A stretch of DNA of 64,000 bases from Altererythrobacter sp. TH136. GTDB lineage: Bacteria > Pseudomonadota > Alphaproteobacteria > Sphingomonadales > Sphingomonadaceae. The translations under genes and the position numbers were made by a program. The stretch lies in contig NZ_CP041409.1 of NCBI RefSeq assembly GCF_007065885.1, forward strand, positions 868,001 to 932,000, read 5' to 3'. Below the pieces are notes generated by a model. The model did no database searches and was not told where the DNA came from. It saw only the letters and a list, made by a program, of their open reading frames with translations. This document shows, piece after piece, positions 59,976-64,000 of the stretch (position 1 is its first letter; the number at the start of each line of letters is the position of its first letter).

Positions 59976-61035
59976 CGTGACCGGAGCTCGCTTGGTGCTG
60001 GCAGCACGGGAGACTATCAGCCCGGAAGACGGCGCGAGCAGCGCTGCCGCGACGCCGCTCGTGGATAGTTTTGGAAGGACGATCGACTACGTACGGCTAT
60101 CGGTCACGGACCGATGCGATCTGCGGTGCCGCTATTGCATGGCGGAGGAAATGACCTTCGCTCCGCGGCCCGAACTGCTGACCTTCGCGGAAATCGAGCA
60201 GCTTGTCGACGCGCTCGTCGATCGCGGGGTCCGGCGGCTGCGCTTGACCGGGGGCGAGCCCCTAGTGCGCCGCGGCGTGGAGACGCTGATCGACAGGCTT
60301 GGGCGCCACCTCGGCCGAGGGCTTGACGAACTCACCCTCACCACCAACGGCACCCAGCTCGGCCGGATGGCCGCATCTATCCGTGCGGCAGGGGTTCGTC
60401 GCATCAATGTCAGCCTCGATACCCTCGATCCCAAACAGTATCAGCGCATCACCCGCCGAGGCAATCTGGGAAAGGTGTTAGTCGGCTTGGATGCGGCGCA
60501 TTCCGCTGGCTTGGCGGTCAAGATCAACATGGTGGCACTCGCGGGCATCAACGATGGCGAGTTCGCGGCCATGCTCGCTTGGTGCTGCGACCGTGGCTTC
60601 GATCTCACACTGATTGAAACGATGCCACTCGGACTGGTGGAGGAGAACCGCACGGCACATTACCTGCCGCTCGACACGGTGAGAGAGGCCCTAGCCGAGC
60701 ACTTCGTACTTTCGCCGTCGACACTGCGCACCGGCGGGCCGGCTCGCTATTACGAAGTAACCGGGACCGCCACCCGCCTCGGGCTTATCACGCCCTTGAC
60801 TCAAAATTTCTGTGCGGGCTGCAACCGCATCCGCATTTCCGCAACGGGGACCGTATACGGTTGCCTCGGTCGCGACCAGCACATCGAGCTTCGACCCGCC
60901 TTGCGGGAGGGGGATGTTGACGAACTGCACAAGCGCCTCGATTGTCTCGTCTCAGGTAAACCCCGCCGCCACGATTTCCAGATTGCAGCGCAAACCCCAG
61001 CGGTCGCGCGTCACATGAGCGTGACCGGTGGGTAA
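59953..61035 (+). CDS. moaA: GTP 3',8-cyclase (molybdopterin biosynthesis, radical SAM)
   Basis: The protein has 360 residues from ATG 59953, overlapping the previous gene by 23 bases. The radical-SAM cluster is SVTDRCDLRCRYCMAEEM (CxxxCxxC), LRLTGGEPLVRRGVETLI binds SAM, and the second iron-sulfur site is FCAGCNRIRISATGTVYGCL. It ends in Gly-Gly, which is needed for activity in characterised MoaA. The first ~40 residues are an extension of low conservation. MoaA with MoaC makes the first cofactor intermediate from GTP. moaC is not in the window. Confidence 0.93.
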   Translation: MTSVDFSDVTGARLVLAARETISPEDGASSAAATPLVDSFGRTIDYVRLSVTDRCDLRCRYCMAEEMTFAPRPELLTFAEIEQLVDALVDRGVRRLRLTGGEPLVRRGVETLIDRLGRHLGRGLDELTLTTNGTQLGRMAASIRAAGVRRINVSLDTLDPKQYQRITRRGNLGKVLVGLDAAHSAGLAVKINMVALAGINDGEFAAMLAWCCDRGFDLTLIETMPLGLVEENRTAHYLPLDTVREALAEHFVLSPSTLRTGGPARYYEVTGTATRLGLITPLTQNFCAGCNRIRISATGTVYGCLGRDQHIELRPALREGDVDELHKRLDCLVSGKPRRHDFQIAAQTPAVARHMSVTGG

Positions 61036-61202
61036 GCGTCCGCACGTGCGCTGAAGCGACGCTGGTGAGGTTCGCCACAACCGAGCTGCTCGGAAAAATA
61101 ACTAACCCATTTCGATTTGCGCATTTTCTTCGGCCCATTCACGGCGCGCGGCCGTTGACTGACAAACCGCCGCGTTTTGTGTTCGGTAAAAGGAGCAGGT
61201 GG

Positions 61203-62309
61203 ATGCCAAAGCGCGGTGTTTTGATGGGGTTGGGAGCTACGACGATCGCGCTGGCAGGGGCCGCCTACGCACAGGCAGGGCGCAGCGCTGCGCTCACCCA
61301 AGTCGCGCGCTTCGATCACCAGGTCACGGGCGTCGCTGTTACTGAAGACGGGCGCCGCTTCGTCAACTTCCCACGCTGGACCGACGACGCGCCGATCTCG
61401 GTTGCCGAGGTGATGCCCGACGGGACGCTTCAACCGTATCCCGACGCGAAGTGGAACAGCTGGCGCAACGCCAAGGCGAATGAGATGCCGGTCGGTGAAC
61501 ACTTTGTCTGCGTTCAGTCGATCGTGCCAGACGGCCATGGCAATCTGTGGGTGCTCGACCCGGGCGCGCCGGGTAACGAGAAGATCCTTGAAGGCGCGCC
61601 CAAGCTCGTCCGCATCGATCTGAAAACGAATAAGGTTACCAAGGTCATAGCGGTGCCAGGCGATGTCGCGCTGCAGGGCACCTACCTCAATGACATCCGC
61701 TTCTCGCCCGACGGGAAGACCGGATACATAACCGATAGCGGCACGCGCGGCGCGATCATCGTCATCGACTTGGAGGACGGAAAGAGCTTTCGCGCGCTCG
61801 ATGGCCATCCGTCGACCCAGATCGACAAGAGCGTCACCGTCGCGATCGAGGGCAAACCGCTGGTCCGACCCGATGGCCGGCAACCCGCGTTCGCCTCCGA
61901 CGGCATTGCGATCTCGGACGATGGACAGACGCTCTACTGGCAGGCGCTGACCGGCAAGACGCTTTATTCGATAGCAACCGACAAGCTGCGCCCCGATGTC
62001 GGCGAGAGCGATCGCGCCGCTGCGGTGAAGACCGTCGCCACTACGGCCGTCGCCGACGGCTTGTGGATGAGCAAGGCGGGAGTGCTCTATATCACCTCGC
62101 CGACCGATTATTCGATCAGGCGGCTTGCCGGCTCAGGCACGGAGATAGTCCTGACAGACAAGCGGCTACGCTGGCCCGACACCTTCGCCGAAGGCCCGGA
62201 CGGGACGATGTACGTCACCGCCAGCCATATCCAGGACACGCCATGGTTCAAACCGGGCGCCCCGCCGTCGATCCGCACCGAGTTGTTCTCGTTCACTCCG
62301 ACCCGTTGA
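61203..62309 (+). CDS. Yellow/major royal jelly-like protein, copy 2 (secreted)
   Basis: The protein has 368 residues from ATG 61203 with AAAAGGAGCAGG upstream. A signal peptide (LMGLGATTIALAGAAYAQA) directs it out of the cytoplasm. The propeller motifs match copy 1 closely: FPRWTDDAPISVAEVMPDG, WNSWRNAKANEMPVGEHFVC, LWVLDPGAPGNEKILEGAPK and YITDSGTRGAIIVIDLEDG. It lies nine bases before the catalase-like gene and upstream of an aldehyde-oxidase operon, whereas copy 1 is tied to an ABM protein. The substrate is unknown. Confidence 0.87.
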   Translation: MPKRGVLMGLGATTIALAGAAYAQAGRSAALTQVARFDHQVTGVAVTEDGRRFVNFPRWTDDAPISVAEVMPDGTLQPYPDAKWNSWRNAKANEMPVGEHFVCVQSIVPDGHGNLWVLDPGAPGNEKILEGAPKLVRIDLKTNKVTKVIAVPGDVALQGTYLNDIRFSPDGKTGYITDSGTRGAIIVIDLEDGKSFRALDGHPSTQIDKSVTVAIEGKPLVRPDGRQPAFASDGIAISDDGQTLYWQALTGKTLYSIATDKLRPDVGESDRAAAVKTVATTAVADGLWMSKAGVLYITSPTDYSIRRLAGSGTEIVLTDKRLRWPDTFAEGPDGTMYVTASHIQDTPWFKPGAPPSIRTELFSFTPTR

Positions 62310-62317
62310 GGATCGCC

Positions 62318-63400
62318 ATGACCTACCTGCGCTATCGCGACGACATCGAGACCCCTGAACCCGATGAACAGGAAACGATTGACGGCATCATTCAGGGCAT
62401 GACGCAGCAGAGCGAGGTGGTCGAGAAGCGCGAGCAGCACGCCGTGCGGGCCAGTCATGCCAAGAGTTCGGCCTGCGTCGTCGGCACGCTGGTGATCGTG
62501 GACGACCTTCCGCCCGAGCTGGCGCAGGGGCTTTTCGCCAAGCCTGGCAGCTACGACGTCGCAATCCGCTTCGCGCAAGGCCCGGGCGAGACGCTGGGCG
62601 ACCGCGTGTCGACGCACCGGGGCATGGCGATCAAGGTGTTCGGCGTTGAAGGGGAGAAGCTGCCTGGCCACGATGCACCGACCCAGGATTTCGTCTTCGC
62701 CACGGGGCGCACCTTTCCGTCCGGCACGGCGAGCGGCTTCCTGGGCGACGCGAAAAAACTCGGCGCGGCGACGCCGATGCCCGAGGGCGTCAAAAGCGCG
62801 GTGTCGTCGATGGCGCGCAACTTCAACAAGGTGCTGGGCATGTTCGACACCGCCTATGCCAAGGCGGACTTCTTCGGCCACCCATTCAGCCATCCGATCG
62901 GTGACGACTATTTCAGCCAGGCGCCGGTACGCTATGGTGATTACGTCGCGAAGCTCGGGGCCGTGCCGGCATCGCAGGCGCAGGATGCGCTTGGTGAGTG
63001 GCAGCTCGACCCACATGAGGACGAGGACGGTTTCCGCCGCGCCGCGATTGACTATTTCCGTGGCCACGATGCGGTGTTCGAGCTGAAGGTCCAGCTTTGG
63101 GCGGACGCGGAGACGCAGCCGATTGAGGACGCCTCGGTGGAATGGCCATCGCAGGATAGCCAGTATCGTACAGTCGCCACGATCCGCATTCCCGCGCAGG
63201 AAGCCTACAGCCCGGCGCGCGTCCGCTACTTCGATGAGGTGATGACCTTCCGCCCGGCCCACAGCCTGGCCGCGCATCGGCCGCTCGGGTCGGTGATGCG
63301 CGCGCGACTTCAGGTCTATCGTGCGCTGTCCGCCTTTCGCCACCGCGAGAACGGGGTTGCCGAGGAAAACACCGCTGATATCACCGCCATCCCGGCCTGA
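62318..63400 (+). CDS. Catalase-like family haem protein
   Basis: The protein has 360 residues from ATG 62318. It is a small catalase-fold protein: EKREQHAVRASHAKSSACVV holds the distal histidine, VAIRFAQGPGETLGDRVSTH and RGMAIKVFGVEGEKLPGHDA the core, and SPARVRYFDEVMTFRPAHSL followed by AHRPLGSVMRARLQVYRALS the proximal part with a tyrosine candidate. It is shorter than true catalases (about 480 residues) and lacks the flanking domains, as in SrpA-like or plant lipid-peroxide catalase relatives. It may use organic peroxides. It sits in an operon with the yellow-like protein and the oxidase. Confidence 0.82.
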   Translation: MTYLRYRDDIETPEPDEQETIDGIIQGMTQQSEVVEKREQHAVRASHAKSSACVVGTLVIVDDLPPELAQGLFAKPGSYDVAIRFAQGPGETLGDRVSTHRGMAIKVFGVEGEKLPGHDAPTQDFVFATGRTFPSGTASGFLGDAKKLGAATPMPEGVKSAVSSMARNFNKVLGMFDTAYAKADFFGHPFSHPIGDDYFSQAPVRYGDYVAKLGAVPASQAQDALGEWQLDPHEDEDGFRRAAIDYFRGHDAVFELKVQLWADAETQPIEDASVEWPSQDSQYRTVATIRIPAQEAYSPARVRYFDEVMTFRPAHSLAAHRPLGSVMRARLQVYRALSAFRHRENGVAEENTADITAIPA

Positions 63401-63423
63401 ACCGAAGCAAGAAGGCGCCAATC

Positions 63424-63936
63424 ATGCCGACAGCCGTCAATACCGCCACATACGCTGCCGTGCCGATCGGCACGGTGTCGACCACCCTGACGATCAACGG
63501 TGAGACGCGCACCCGCGCGATCGAGCCTTGGACGACGTTGCTCGACCTGCTGCGGGAGGGCGAAGACTTAACCGGCACCAAGAAGGGCTGCGATCATGGC
63601 CAGTGCGGCGCGTGCACCGTGCTGATTGACGGGCGCCGCATCAACTCGTGCCTCAAGCTGGCGGTAACGCTGGACGGGGCGGAGATCACGACGATCGAAG
63701 GGCTGGGCCAGCCGGGCGATCTTCATCCGCTGCAATCCGCCTTCTGCGACCACGACGCGTTCCAGTGCGGCTATTGCACGCCTGGCCAGATCTGCTCGGC
63801 GCAGGGCCTCATCAACGAAGGCAAGGCCAGAACCCGCGACGAGGTCCGCGAGCTGATGAGTGGAAACCTGTGCCGGTGCGGCGCCTATTCGAACATCGTC
63901 GATGCGGTGCTCGACGTGATCGGAGAAAAGGCATGA
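63424..63936 (+). CDS. paoA: Aldehyde oxidoreductase/xanthine dehydrogenase [2Fe-2S] subunit
   Basis: The protein has 170 residues from ATG 63424. It binds two [2Fe-2S] clusters: GCDHGQCGACTVLIDGRRIN and, C-terminally, FQCGYCTPGQICSAQGL with SGNLCRCGAYSNIVDAVL. The N-terminal extension is Ala-rich without a twin-arginine motif, so export is not obvious, unlike E. coli PaoA. It passes electrons from the molybdenum subunit to the FAD subunit encoded next, which it overlaps by ATGA. The symbol is by analogy with paoABC. Confidence 0.88.
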   Translation: MPTAVNTATYAAVPIGTVSTTLTINGETRTRAIEPWTTLLDLLREGEDLTGTKKGCDHGQCGACTVLIDGRRINSCLKLAVTLDGAEITTIEGLGQPGDLHPLQSAFCDHDAFQCGYCTPGQICSAQGLINEGKARTRDEVRELMSGNLCRCGAYSNIVDAVLDVIGEKA

Positions 63937-64000
63937 ACCGCTTCGACTATGCCCGCCCTGCAAGCGTTGCCGAAGCCGTGCAAGCAGGCGCTGGAGAGCA
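63933..64000 (+). CDS. paoB: FAD-binding subunit of the aldehyde oxidase, 3'-truncated by the window edge
   Basis: Only 22 codons are visible, starting at the ATGA overlap. The sequence MNRFDYARPASVAEAVQAG is the characteristic start of the FAD-binding subunits of this family (F.Y.RP.S..EA). The molybdopterin subunit (paoC) is expected beyond the window. Confidence 0.75.
   Translation, partial: MNRFDYARPASVAEAVQAGAGE

Overview
The window is high-GC DNA from an alphaproteobacterium, most likely a sphingomonad (Erythrobacter, Novosphingobium or Sphingopyxis type). The grounds are codon use and the gene repertoire: a TonB receptor beside acyl-CoA catabolism genes, DUF6285 with its phosphotransferase, and PaoABC/XdhC. 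A family of short intergenic repeats of the form AACGTCYGCTT...GGTCGAAAGCRGAC also points there, by memory rather than by a search. No rRNA, CRISPR array or complete tRNA was seen.

Bases 1-12.7 kb look like ordinary chromosome: a thiolase-like gene, acs, a frameshifted APC permease, a monoacylglycerol-lipase-like hydrolase coupled to an acyl-CoA dehydrogenase, kynU, a phosphotransferase/DUF6285 pair, an FMN reductase coupled to glpD, and a second acyl-CoA dehydrogenase.

Bases 12.98-17.6 kb are a compact integrative element. It starts at the 3' half of a tRNA (anticodon CAT). An integrase and a regulator-like gene read left, and an AlpA/Xis-like gene reads right into a replication-type gene that carries three repeats at exact 33-bp spacing. 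No capsid genes are present, so the layout resembles a phage satellite. Cargo-like genes follow (an orphan spore-coat-U protein, an acyltransferase, a resolvase).

Bases 21.0-32.3 kb are a catabolic cluster: an FMO-type monooxygenase, a beta-lactamase-fold esterase, an enoyl-CoA hydratase, a TetR regulator with a strong palindromic operator, an MpaB/DUF2236 oxygenase, a TonB receptor, an acyl-CoA synthetase and two acyl-CoA dehydrogenases. Together they suggest uptake, oxidation, CoA activation and beta-oxidation of a hydrophobic substrate.

Bases 32.6-42.9 kb are a decay zone: an arsenic operon cut by an IS5-family fragment, an alcohol dehydrogenase between IS5 remnants, an IS5-family element with recognisable ends, several frameshifted or nonsense-mutated genes, and many repeats. 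Intact genes here are a yellow/royal-jelly-like protein coupled to a tandem ABM-domain protein, a META-domain lipoprotein and a single-domain tyrosine recombinase.

Bases 43.1-51.1 kb are a sulfide/persulfide/sulfite cluster: a dead sulfite oxidase, an MBL-rhodanese fusion, a methyltransferase, a BigR-like ArsR regulator, a persulfide dioxygenase, two YeeE/YedE proteins, a DUF442 sulfurtransferase, a SulP transporter and a TlpA-like remnant.

Bases 51.2-56.6 kb hold the most unusual unit. A tyrosine recombinase, a DUF3010-like protein and a DEAH helicase form an overlapping operon. It is divergent from a second, related tyrosine recombinase, and between them lies a perfect 12-6-12 inverted repeat with the geometry of a tyrosine-recombinase core site.

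Bases 57.0-64.0 kb hold purU, the tail of a lost xanthine-dehydrogenase-type large subunit, xdhC, a MocA/MobA-like gene, moaA, a second royal-jelly-like gene, a catalase-like gene and the start of a paoABC-type aldehyde oxidase operon.
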